Assembly: GCF_026250525.1 (NCBI RefSeq)
Contig: NZ_CP111043.1
Coordinates: 682,001-746,000 of the forward strand
Length of the DNA stretch: 64,000 nt
From: Chondrinema litorale
GTDB lineage: Bacteria; Bacteroidota; Bacteroidia; Cytophagales; Flammeovirgaceae
Reading direction: 5' to 3'
The translations under genes and the position numbers were made by a program. Position 1 is the first letter of the stretch. Each line of letters begins with the position of its first letter. The notes below the pieces were generated by a model that did no database searches, was not told the DNA's origin, and was given only the letters and a program-made list of their open reading frames with translations. Of the stretch, positions 34,573-42,201 are shown one piece after another.

Positions 34573-34959
34573 ATGGAAACTCAACAGAGATATTCATTTG
34601 AAATCGATCAGAAAAAACTCGACAAAGCACTTTTCGACATAGCAGACGGAGAACACAATACAGATACAATTAATTATACAAAATCTTTCATCAGACAATT
34701 AATTAAAAACAACCAGTTTTCGAAAGCTTATGAAATACTACATCAACTAGTAGAAGTTAGACAAGCAAATACAACCACAATCTTGTGGATAGGCAGCTAT
34801 TTAAAAGATATTTTCTTTGATGAAGACGCAATTAAAGTATCTCAGCGATTTGATAAGACTGCCTTAGAAGAAATGTTGTTTTACTACTTAAAAGCTTGTA
34901 AACTCTTTGATCCAGGTTATCAAAAAATAAAGGAAACTGTAAAAGAACTAGAAAATTAG
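34573..34959 (+). CDS. Hypothetical helical protein
   Basis: 128 residues, all-alpha by eye, with TPR-like spacing (SKAYEILHQLVEVRQAN... ILWIGSYLKDIFFDEDAIKVSQRF... EEMLFYYLKACKLFDPGY). It has no signal peptide or membrane segment, so probably cytoplasmic. I recognise no family. It is monocistronic: a terminator lies upstream and the Nudix gene is convergent 36 bp downstream. Its role cannot be inferred from neighbours. Confidence 0.55.
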   Translation: METQQRYSFEIDQKKLDKALFDIADGEHNTDTINYTKSFIRQLIKNNQFSKAYEILHQLVEVRQANTTTILWIGSYLKDIFFDEDAIKVSQRFDKTALEEMLFYYLKACKLFDPGYQKIKETVKELEN

Positions 34960-34995
34960 CCTATGCTATTACTATACTAATATTGACTAGATCAC

Positions 34996-35487
34996 TTACA
35001 TTAAAAACTTGTTTTCTAAGGCTTCATACAAACTAATCATTTTCAAATCTTGATTGTATTCTGCAAACAGGTTGAATTTGGTATGCCTAAGAATTGCATG
35101 ATAAATAAACAGATCGGTTTCTGGTGTCTCAATTGTATCCAATTTATTTTGCTCTATCCATCTCAATTCCCCTTCATTACAGATTGGAGGCTTACAATAT
35201 TCAATCTCGGATAAATACACAAAACTTGTCCAGTTGTATTTTGTGGGAGAAGTTTCGATAAGCATTCCACAATAAGCAACTTCATTTACCACTATACCTG
35301 TTTCTTCTCTAATCTCTCTAACTGCTGCAGTTTCTGGGGCTTCAAAAGGATCGAGCTTACCTCCTACTGGTGTGTATAAACCTTTATTTGGCTCATTTTT
35401 TCTTTTGAGTAACAATAACTGATCATCACACTTTAACAGGCAAATTACAGCAGTTCTTTTCAAACCCTCAGTTAGCAGATGTTTCAT
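34996..35487 (-). CDS. Nudix hydrolase
   Basis: 163 residues. The complete Nudix box GX5EX7REUXEEXGU spans residues 43-65: Gly43, Glu49 and REIREETGI (57-65), so the Mg-binding glutamates are present. It would hydrolyse a nucleoside diphosphate linked to another group; 8-oxo-dGTP (MutT-like) is one possibility. It begins 12 bp after the GH3 gene stop on the same strand, making it the third gene of the AmpG-GH3-Nudix operon. In that setting a UDP-sugar-type substrate is conceivable, but this is inference. Confidence 0.88.
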   Translation of the reverse strand: MKHLLTEGLKRTAVICLLKCDDQLLLLKRKNEPNKGLYTPVGGKLDPFEAPETAAVREIREETGIVVNEVAYCGMLIETSPTKYNWTSFVYLSEIEYCKPPICNEGELRWIEQNKLDTIETPETDLFIYHAILRHTKFNLFAEYNQDLKMISLYEALENKFLM

Positions 35488-35499
35488 AGAATTACTTAT

Positions 35500-37233
35500 T
35501 TAAAGCGTAACTGGCAATTTACCTTGAGCCTTAATTTCTCCCAAAAGTACCTTGCTCGCAGATTTTTGCATCTCAGCACTATCTTGATAACATAAAAGCA
35601 CATTTTTAGCCGATTTTAGCTTCTCAAGCTTGTTAAGTGCATAAATATTTCCAAAAACAACAAAGAAGCTGTTTGCATCTTCAGAATACAAATTAACCAT
35701 TTCTTCAATTTGAGGAGTTATACCAAAACCAGAACTTGTTTTCATTCCTGTAAGGTGAAGTGCTATAACCTTTATATCTGTAGCAGATAATTGTTCTTTC
35801 GCTGAGTTCAAATCAGACTCATTACTTAAATGATTTAATCTGATATTAGAAACAGAACCCTTTGCTCCCATTTGTTTTTGGAAAAGTGTTAACTCATCAC
35901 TTTTATCCTCTTTTTCTTTCCCACTGAAGTGATGCGCTAAATTGGTATCAAATGCTTTTACCAATTTAATTTCTGCATCAGGATCTCCACTAATGCTCAA
36001 TACAGCAACATTCTTTTCTGAGCTTAATGGAAGATCGATAGATTCATTTTTGTAAAAGGTAATTGACTTATCGCTCAATTGCTGGTTTAGTACAATCGCT
36101 TCTTCATTATGAAGCTGAGCATCAATTTTAGATTTATCAATTGCTTTAATATTATCTAAACCTAACCACTGTTTCGCTTTTAACAGCTTAAGACATCTTT
36201 CATCTATTTCTTTTTCTGTTATTAAACCATTTTCAACAGCTTCTAAAATTCCTGCTTTTGCTTTCTTTACATCCACTGTAAATAGCAACACATCATTTCC
36301 AGCCAATAAAGCCTTGGTTTCGATCTCTCCGGGTTTAAAATGCGCAGAAATTCCTTTCATATCTAGCGCATCAGTAAAAATAAGCCCATTGAAACCCAAA
36401 CTTTGCTTGAGTTGCCCAGTAACTATTGAATGTGATAATGTTGATGGAAGGCCTTCTTGCTTTTCTAATGCAGGTACATTTAAGTGGGCAATCATCATAG
36501 CTGCGGTACCTTTCTTTTGCAATTCTTGGAAAGGATAAAACTCATTTTCTTGTAAGTGTTCTAAAGAATGAGAAATTAAAGGCAATGTAAAATGAGAATC
36601 ACTATCAGTATCACCGTGACCAGGAAAATGCTTGCCACAAGCTAAAACTCCCTCATCTTGCATACCTTTCATATAAGCATATGCATTAGCAGCCACTTTG
36701 TATTTAGATTCACCAAAAGATCTAAAACCAATTACCGGGTTTTTAGGATTATTGTTAATATCGATAGTTGGTGCAAAGTTCATATGAATACCAATGGTTC
36801 TGCAATGCTTTCCAATCTCCCTACCCATTTCGTAAATCAACTCCTCATGTGTATCATCCATTGCACCTAAAGCAATTTGGTATGGAAATGCAATGGTATC
36901 ATTCAATCGCATAGCCAATCCCCATTCTCCATCAATTGAAACAAACAAAGGTATATCAGCTGCATCTTGGAGTTTATTAGTCATTTCAGACTGCTTTTGC
37001 GGATCTCCCTGAAAATATATTACTCCGCCTATTTTCTCATCTTTTGTTAGTTGCAATAAGTAGTCAAGATGTTGTTGATCTCTATTAGAATATGCCGCAA
37101 CATGTAGCAATTGCGCTATTTTCTCTTCTAAACTTAGAGATGCCAATTGCTCATTTGCCCAAGTAAAATCTGGCAAATTAAAAAAAGGAGGCTGTTGCAC
37201 TCCTGCTTTATTAAAAGGAATATATGAACTCAT
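35500..37233 (-). CDS. Cytoplasmic GH3 beta-N-acetylhexosaminidase, NagZ-like
   Basis: 577 residues. The GH3 N-terminal barrel (about 30-345) has the NagZ signature KHFPGHGDTDSDSH (201-214) and nucleophile Asp288 in LIFTDALDMKGI. A C-terminal GH3-type domain follows (about 370-577). There is no signal peptide, so it acts in the cytoplasm. NagZ removes GlcNAc from anhydro-muropeptides imported by AmpG. The ampG-like gene ends only 6 bp before this one on the same strand, which strongly supports cell-wall recycling. It is longer than E. coli NagZ (about 340 residues) because of the extra C-terminal domain. Confidence 0.87.
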   Translation of the reverse strand: MSSYIPFNKAGVQQPPFFNLPDFTWANEQLASLSLEEKIAQLLHVAAYSNRDQQHLDYLLQLTKDEKIGGVIYFQGDPQKQSEMTNKLQDAADIPLFVSIDGEWGLAMRLNDTIAFPYQIALGAMDDTHEELIYEMGREIGKHCRTIGIHMNFAPTIDINNNPKNPVIGFRSFGESKYKVAANAYAYMKGMQDEGVLACGKHFPGHGDTDSDSHFTLPLISHSLEHLQENEFYPFQELQKKGTAAMMIAHLNVPALEKQEGLPSTLSHSIVTGQLKQSLGFNGLIFTDALDMKGISAHFKPGEIETKALLAGNDVLLFTVDVKKAKAGILEAVENGLITEKEIDERCLKLLKAKQWLGLDNIKAIDKSKIDAQLHNEEAIVLNQQLSDKSITFYKNESIDLPLSSEKNVAVLSISGDPDAEIKLVKAFDTNLAHHFSGKEKEDKSDELTLFQKQMGAKGSVSNIRLNHLSNESDLNSAKEQLSATDIKVIALHLTGMKTSSGFGITPQIEEMVNLYSEDANSFFVVFGNIYALNKLEKLKSAKNVLLCYQDSAEMQKSASKVLLGEIKAQGKLPVTL

Positions 37234-37239
37234 GTTTTT

Positions 37240-38505
37240 TTAATCAGTTTTTTTACCAAACTCAGAATCAAGAGGAATAAAATAAGCAGCAATAAACCCA
37301 GGAATTGCGCAAACTACTACCCAAATAAAAAAGTTTTGGTAACCTATTAATTCTTGCAGGGCTCCACTAAACAAACCTGGTAATTGCATGCCTAAAGCCA
37401 TAAAACCTGTACAAAGTGCGAAGTGAGCTGTTTTGTAAGGTCCATCAGCAATATATATCATATACATCATATAAGCAGTAAACCCGAATCCATAACCAAA
37501 TTGTTCTATAGCTACTACAGAACTAATTACATAAAATGAATCTGGTTTTACAAAAGACAAAAAGATGTAGACAGCATTTGGTAAGTTAATTGAAGCGACC
37601 ATCCACCATAACCAGTATTTTAATCCATTATTCGAAACAACAATACCACCTAATATTCCTCCTAAAATCAATGCAATAACTCCAACAGTACCATACACTG
37701 CTCCAACTTCAGAAGTGCTTAAACCTAAACCTCCTTTTTCAATAGGATCTAATAAAAATGGTGATGCCATTTTTACTAATTGTGCTTCTCCAAGCCTATA
37801 GAGCAATAGAAATAAAAGCATTTTAATTACACCCTTCTTCTCAAAAAATGTAACGAATGTATTTTTCAGCTCCTTAAGAATTTTATCAACAGAATTATTA
37901 TTATTTACCTCTTTTTCTGGAACCGGTAGGAAAAATTGATGATAAATACCAAAAGCAAACATTAGAGCTGCTGCAACCCAAAAAGTTATCGCCCAACCTT
38001 GCACTACCCCCACTTCCTTTTCTAGATATCCAGCTAGCATAATGAGTAACCCTTGCCCAGTAATCATTGCAAGTCTGTAAAAGAGACTTCTAAAGCCTAC
38101 AAAAAATGATTGTTGATGCTTTTTTAGACCAAGCATATAAAATCCATCAGCTGCAATATCATGTGTCGCAGAGCTAAAAGCCATCAGCCCAAAAAATAGC
38201 AACGTATATTTTAAAAAGTTTTCAAGAGGCATAGTCAATGCAACTCCAGCTAATGTAACAGCAATTATAAGTTGCATAATTACAATCCAAAACCTTTTTG
38301 TTTTAATGAGGTCAACAAATGGACTCCAAAGTGGTTTAATTATCCATGGAAATCCTAATAAACTAGTATATAGACCTATATCAGTATTACTTACCCCCAT
38401 TTTTTTATACAGAATCACAGTAACTGTGATTACAACCATATAAGGAATTCCTTCTGCATAGTATAAAGTAGAAACCCAGGCCCAGGGATTGGTATTTTTA
38501 TTCAC
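37240..38505 (-). CDS. AmpG-like muropeptide permease (MFS)
   Basis: 421 residues starting at GTG; an in-frame TGA lies three codons upstream and the next ATG would remove the first helix, so GTG is right. About 12 transmembrane helices. AmpG features are the N-terminal YYAEGIPYMVV, SLLGFPWIIKPLWSPFVDLIKTKRFW and HDIAADGFY. AmpG imports GlcNAc-anhydroMurNAc peptides through the inner membrane for recycling. It is the first gene of the AmpG-GH3-Nudix operon. A degenerate copy of its 5' part lies directly upstream (38565-38885). Confidence 0.88.
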   Translation of the reverse strand: MNKNTNPWAWVSTLYYAEGIPYMVVITVTVILYKKMGVSNTDIGLYTSLLGFPWIIKPLWSPFVDLIKTKRFWIVIMQLIIAVTLAGVALTMPLENFLKYTLLFFGLMAFSSATHDIAADGFYMLGLKKHQQSFFVGFRSLFYRLAMITGQGLLIMLAGYLEKEVGVVQGWAITFWVAAALMFAFGIYHQFFLPVPEKEVNNNNSVDKILKELKNTFVTFFEKKGVIKMLLFLLLYRLGEAQLVKMASPFLLDPIEKGGLGLSTSEVGAVYGTVGVIALILGGILGGIVVSNNGLKYWLWWMVASINLPNAVYIFLSFVKPDSFYVISSVVAIEQFGYGFGFTAYMMYMIYIADGPYKTAHFALCTGFMALGMQLPGLFSGALQELIGYQNFFIWVVVCAIPGFIAAYFIPLDSEFGKKTD

Positions 38506-38564
38506 GTAAAGTCATTTTAATTGCTAAAAACACCGGAAAGTTATAAAATTTCTGAGTAGTTGTA

Positions 38565-38885
38565 TGAATGCTAAACTCAAAAAACACAAATGAGTATCGT
38601 AGAGAGTTTGCCACAAGAATGATGAATGTTTACCCAACCAATGCTACCCCTAATAGCAATTATACACAAATCATCCAAAACCTTTTAGGTTTATTACATC
38701 CACTTATAGGATACTCAAAGGTTTTATTCACCAAGGTAATCAGTAAACGTTTGCAAAAAAGTATATCAGTATTTTGAACTCTAATCTATTATGCATATGA
38801 ACAGAAACTATTAATACGAGTATAAATGGAATACCTTCTATAAAGATAGAATTGATACCCAAGGTTATCCACTTAAAGTCATTTA
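38565..38885 (-). pseudogene. Decayed 5' fragment of an ampG-like gene
   Basis: The minus strand, translated, aligns with residues about 8-112 of the intact AmpG downstream. Matching pieces are EGIPFILV (intact EGIPYMVV), LPW-IKPL (FPWIIKPL), VDVINLK (VDLIKTK), KRFWMI (KRFWIV) and NSLRYSFVFF (NFLKYTLLFF). At least four in-frame stops and one single-base frameshift interrupt it, and everything after about residue 112 is missing. It sits head-to-tail with the intact gene, so it looks like the remnant of a tandem duplication or of a paralogue array. Nucleotide similarity continues into the upstream AAAGTCATTT region around the start. Confidence 0.8.
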
Positions 38886-39053
38886 TTACAAAATCTATTG
38901 AAGGTCATAAAAAACATTGATATACCCAAAAAATATACATAAAAGTAAAATCAACAATTTTGAGTAGTTTGGATTGGTTTTTGCCAATTTTGAAGATTAA
39001 TATTGGTTTTTTAAAAAAAAATCTAAAAAAAATCCATCTCTTTTTTTTATTTC

Positions 39054-40097
39054 ATGCAAGCAATTCAAAAAAAACCAGCTAAAAAGTTTTTAACTTACAT
39101 CCACTATTTCAGAGGGTTAGCTATCTCTTTCATTATTGCAATTCATGTTTTCGCTTCATTAGAATGGGAGAACGAATTAACTACAGGGGAACTTTTCTTT
39201 AAAGTTCTATTCGATGATGCGACATTAATATTCGTATTTATTTCTGGTTTTTTATTTCAGCACCTATCTAAAAAATTCACCTTCAAAAAATATTTGAATA
39301 AAAAATTTAGATATGTGCTTAAACCTTATTTATTAATTTCCATTCCGGTTATTATAATAAGAATTTACTTTGAGAAACCTCCAACTTTCATAGTTGAACA
39401 AATTCCAAGCTTTGAAAATTGGTCTGTATTTGCTCAAATCCCTTATTATATTGCTACTGGTAGCCATTTACGACCATTTTGGTTTATACCAATGCTTGTA
39501 TTATTTTATGCTATAGCACCATTACTTGTAGCTTTAGATCGCAATAAAAAAATCTATTACATTTTACCTTTCCTCGTTATAAATTCATTCATTTTTACTA
39601 GAGGTAATCTAAATGAGATTGTAACTAATTTCATCCATTTTCTTCCTATATATTTATTAGGCATGTTTTGTAGTAGGTACAAAGAGGAAGTATTTTATTA
39701 TTTAAAAAAATATATCTGGTTACTATTAACTGTAGGTATTATAAGCTTTATCGTTACACTTATAGAAGACAATAGCAGAACTCTTTTTATACAAAAACTT
39801 TCTCTTACTTTTATAGTATTATTTTTCTTAAAAGAATATTCAGAGAAATTTCATCCATTTATAATAAAAATATTGGATACTTTAGCTTTATATAGCTTTG
39901 GGTTATATTTTGTACATGATTATTTTGATCTTGCCTATAAATTCATATTAGAGCACTTTACAGGAGACTATTCTATTGATGGCTCTATAATTATCTTTTT
40001 AGGCATGTTTACGGCAATAATTATCTTGTCCCTAAGCACTTTATCAATCTTCAAAAATATTCTAGGAGAAAAGAGTAGAGAGTATATTGGATGCTAA
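39054..40097 (+). CDS. Acyltransferase 3 family membrane protein
   Basis: 347 residues with about ten transmembrane segments. The family start YIHYFRGLAISFIIAIHVFAS contains the R-x(n)-H pair used in acyl transfer; other typical pieces are FVFISGFLF, LRPFWFIPMLVLFYAIAPLL and FGLYFVHDYF. Family 3 enzymes (OafA, NodX, WecH) acylate sugars of exopolysaccharide, O-antigen or peptidoglycan. It is monocistronic, and no polysaccharide cluster is adjacent, so the acceptor is unknown. Confidence 0.87.
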   Translation: MQAIQKKPAKKFLTYIHYFRGLAISFIIAIHVFASLEWENELTTGELFFKVLFDDATLIFVFISGFLFQHLSKKFTFKKYLNKKFRYVLKPYLLISIPVIIIRIYFEKPPTFIVEQIPSFENWSVFAQIPYYIATGSHLRPFWFIPMLVLFYAIAPLLVALDRNKKIYYILPFLVINSFIFTRGNLNEIVTNFIHFLPIYLLGMFCSRYKEEVFYYLKKYIWLLLTVGIISFIVTLIEDNSRTLFIQKLSLTFIVLFFLKEYSEKFHPFIIKILDTLALYSFGLYFVHDYFDLAYKFILEHFTGDYSIDGSIIIFLGMFTAIIILSLSTLSIFKNILGEKSREYIGC

Positions 40098-40120
40098 TAT
40101 TTAAGATCCTAAAAAATCAC

Positions 40121-40164
40121 AAATAAGTCAAATAGTAAATTATTTACTATTTGACTTATTTTTT
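40121..40164. terminator. Terminator of the acyltransferase gene
   Basis: A perfect 19-bp stem (AAATAAGTCAAATAGTAAA and its complement) with a 3-nt loop, followed by T. It lies 23 bp after the stop codon. The next 190 bp show no gene. Confidence 0.9.
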
Positions 40165-40352
40165 GTCTAAAGGAAATTTATTACTAAAATTTTAATGCTA
40201 AATTATTTTGACTTTAAGTATTAGTAAACTGCTACCAATCTTAAAAAAGTTTATCAAAAGAATATTTACTTGGAATTGTAATATAATTTAAATCACTTAA
40301 TTTTAATCCACATTTTAGAACTAAAACTTTAAGAAAATCGAAGATAAAGGAA

Positions 40353-40384
40353 TAAAAAAAGAGCTCCAGATAACTGAAGCTCTT
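40353..40384 (-). terminator. Terminator of the tRNA operon
   Basis: Minus-strand stem AAGAGCT / AGCTCTT with a second CAG/CTG stem after a mismatch and a 4-nt loop, then seven T. It abuts the encoded CCA end of the last tRNA-Lys gene. Confidence 0.85.
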
Positions 40385-40459
40385 GGTGATCCCGCTGGGG
40401 CTCGAACCCAGGACCCTCTCCTTAAAAGGGAGATGCTCTACCAGCTGAGCTACGGAATC
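40384..40459 (-). tRNA. tRNA-Lys (anticodon TTT), CCA encoded
   Basis: A complete cloverleaf on the minus strand: acceptor GATTCCG/CGGGATC, D-arm GCTC-AGCTGGTA-GAGC, anticodon loop CTTTTAA (TTT, lysine), T-arm CTGGG-TTCGAGC-CCCAG, discriminator A and genomically encoded CCA. The 72-nt body is identical to the copy at 40573-40645. Confidence 0.97.
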
Positions 40460-40471
40460 GCAAATATTTTG

Positions 40472-40555
40472 TGCCCACGAGAAGATTCGAACTTCCACGG
40501 GCATAAGCCCACCACCCCCTCAAGATGGCGTGTCTACCAATTTCACCACGTGGGC
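40472..40555 (-). tRNA. tRNA-Leu (anticodon GAG)
   Basis: Class II tRNA with a long variable arm: acceptor GCCCACG/CGTGGGC, anticodon loop TTGAGGG (GAG, leucine), variable arm TGGGCTTATGCCCG and TTCGAAT T-loop. CCA is not encoded (CAA follows the discriminator). Middle gene of the Lys-Leu-Lys array. Confidence 0.95.
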
Positions 40556-40572
40556 ATCCTTGAGGCAATATG

Positions 40573-40645
40573 TGATCCCGCTGGGGCTCGAACCCAGGAC
40601 CCTCTCCTTAAAAGGGAGATGCTCTACCAGCTGAGCTACGGAATC
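40573..40645 (-). tRNA. tRNA-Lys (anticodon TTT), CCA not encoded
   Basis: Same 72-nt body as the lysine tRNA at 40384-40459, with discriminator A but followed by CAT rather than CCA. First gene of the array, about 46 bp after the promoter -7 box. Confidence 0.96.
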
Positions 40646-40690
40646 AAAATTAATTTGTAATATCGTCTGCCTTTTCGATATTTGCGGTTG

Positions 40691-40721
40691 CAAAACTAAC
40701 ATTAATTAAATTCAATGCAAA
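40691..40721 (-). promoter_or_regulatory. Canonical Bacteroidota promoter of the tRNA operon
   Basis: On the minus strand TTTG (40718-40721), exactly 19 bp, then TAGTTTTG (40691-40698): a full match to TTTG-N19-TAnnTTTG. Transcription would start near 40686, about 40 nt before the first tRNA-Lys. The -33 box lies within codons 2-3 of the divergent gene that starts at 40715. Confidence 0.82.
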
Positions 40722-41449
40722 GATTTCAAATTAAAATTTTCATTTTTCTTTCAATTTTATTTTTCTCATTCACAAAAATGGGCTTTGGAGCGCCTCCAGG
40801 GGGACTTTTAGCCGCAGGAGATAGTTTGTTTAAATCTGGGAAATACACAGAATCCTTTGAGGAATATAAAAACTTGATTGAAATTTACGATCAATACACT
40901 CCACAAATGCTCTTAAAAATGGCCTTTATCAAAGAAGGTTTAGGAGATTATACCCAAACCCTTTACTATCTAAATTTATATTTTTTAGAAAATGCTGATA
41001 GATCTGTAATTGATAAAATTGCAGGCCTTGCCTCAAAACATGAATTAGATGGGTATAAAATGGATGACAATGAGTACTTCTCTGCTCTTTTCCGGATGTA
41101 CTATATCTATATTTTTTTATTTTTCATAACCGTCTCAGTAATCTTCCTCTTTGTTATTATTGGAAAAAGGGCTAAAAGAAAAGAAGCTTTAGTACCAGCC
41201 ATAATCCTCTCCGCATTTGTTGCCATATTCTTTTTTCTTGGAAACTTTTTTATGACTACCTCCAAAGGCATTATCGCTGATAATAATACACTTTTCATGA
41301 ATGCCCCTTCAGCTGGTTCATCATTGATTGAGAAGCTTGAAAAAGGCCATAGAATTGAAATACTTGGGAAAGATGATATCTGGTATAAGATAAGTTGGAA
41401 CAACAAAGAGGGTTATATCAGAGACAGTAATTTACTCTTAGTAGAATAA
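40715..41449 (+). CDS. TPR/two-helix membrane/SH3 protein
   Basis: 244 residues. A signal peptide or N-terminal helix (about 5-25) precedes TPR-like helices (about 30-115; GDSLFKSGKYTESFEEYKNLIE). Two transmembrane helices follow (about 130-150, 160-180) and a bacterial SH3 domain ends the chain (about 185-244; IADNNTLFMNAPSAGSSLIEKLEKGHRIEIL, WYKISWNNKEGYIRDSNLLL). TPR plus SH3 with paired helices is the layout of BatE-type proteins of Bacteroidota aerotolerance operons, but batA-D are absent here. Likely periplasmic domains anchored in the inner membrane. Its upstream region overlaps the divergent tRNA promoter. Confidence 0.68.
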   Translation: MQRFQIKIFIFLSILFFSFTKMGFGAPPGGLLAAGDSLFKSGKYTESFEEYKNLIEIYDQYTPQMLLKMAFIKEGLGDYTQTLYYLNLYFLENADRSVIDKIAGLASKHELDGYKMDDNEYFSALFRMYYIYIFLFFITVSVIFLFVIIGKRAKRKEALVPAIILSAFVAIFFFLGNFFMTTSKGIIADNNTLFMNAPSAGSSLIEKLEKGHRIEILGKDDIWYKISWNNKEGYIRDSNLLLVE

Positions 41450-41558
41450 TCTTTATTGATCGAAAAAGTTAGAGTAATTGGAAATAGTGAAATTATATTA
41501 ATTTTTTTTGTTAGCCGATTACTTTAAATTAACTTAGAATTTTAAACCATAAATTATC

Positions 41559-41882
41559 ATGAGTAAAGAAGAAAAAAAGGACAACCCTAATCAAATAAAC
41601 ATTGAACTTTCAGAGGAAGTAGCAGAAGGTATTTACTCTAATCTGGTAATGATAGCTCATTCTAACAGCGAGTTTGTTCTTGATTTTATTAGACTGATGC
41701 CTGGTGTGCCAAAAGCTAAAGTTAAATCAAGAATAGTAGTTACTCCTGAGCATGCTAAAAGACTTTTAGAAGCACTAAAAGATAATATTGAAAAATACGA
41801 AAGTGCTTTCGGAACAATTAAATCAAATTCGGAAGCCCCTAAATTTCCGATGAATTTTGGTGGAACTGTAGGCGAAGCTTAA
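41559..41882 (+). CDS. DUF3467 family protein
   Basis: 107 residues matching the small DUF3467 family common in Bacteroidota: INIELSEEVAEGIYSNLVMIAHSNSEFVLDF, then MPGVPKAKVKSRIVVTPEHAKRLLEALKDNI. No catalytic motif is known. The fold is predicted mixed alpha/beta and cytoplasmic. It is monocistronic with its own terminator and convergent with sufB. Function unknown. Confidence 0.88.
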   Translation: MSKEEKKDNPNQINIELSEEVAEGIYSNLVMIAHSNSEFVLDFIRLMPGVPKAKVKSRIVVTPEHAKRLLEALKDNIEKYESAFGTIKSNSEAPKFPMNFGGTVGEA

Positions 41883-41912
41883 GCAAATTCTAATTCCGAA
41901 ATAAAGACATTT

Positions 41913-41941
41913 AACACACTTCTCTCAAGTGTGTTTTTTTT
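41913..41941 (+). terminator. Terminator of the DUF3467 gene
   Basis: A 9-bp stem (AACACACTT / AAGTGTGTT) with a 5-nt loop and a T-run, 30 bp after the stop. The 200 bp that follow, up to the sufB terminator, hold nothing I can support. Confidence 0.88.
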
Positions 41942-42141
41942 ATTTCCCAACACTCGCGAAACAATCGAGGTGAACACCCTCAATGTACCACTCAAAAAAG
42001 CTTATTATAAACGTATAATATAAGACAAAATCCTTTTATGCATACAATCACATAACTTAAATAAAAAAATGGCTTATTTATCCGTTTCTCAAAAAGCAAC
42101 TCCGTTAAATATTTAAAGTCTTTCCTTATAAAATTTAAGAT

Positions 42142-42182
42142 AAAAAAAATCCCTTGTCAAGGGATATCGACAAGGGATTTTT
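42142..42182 (-). terminator. Terminator of sufB
   Basis: A minus-strand stem (AAAAATCCCTTGTC / GACAAGGGATTTTT) followed by T, 19 bp past the sufB stop. A nested TCCCTTG/CAAGGGA alternative also exists. It ends transcription right after sufB. Confidence 0.88.
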
Positions 42183-42201
42183 ATAAGTATTGATTTAAGT
42201 A

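Noticed and set aside
38568..38777. Plus-strand 69-codon ORF
   Set aside because: It is the antisense of the decayed ampG fragment and resembles no protein.
40241..40702. Several short ORFs on both strands
   Set aside because: They run across the tRNA genes; their residues are translations of tRNA sequence.
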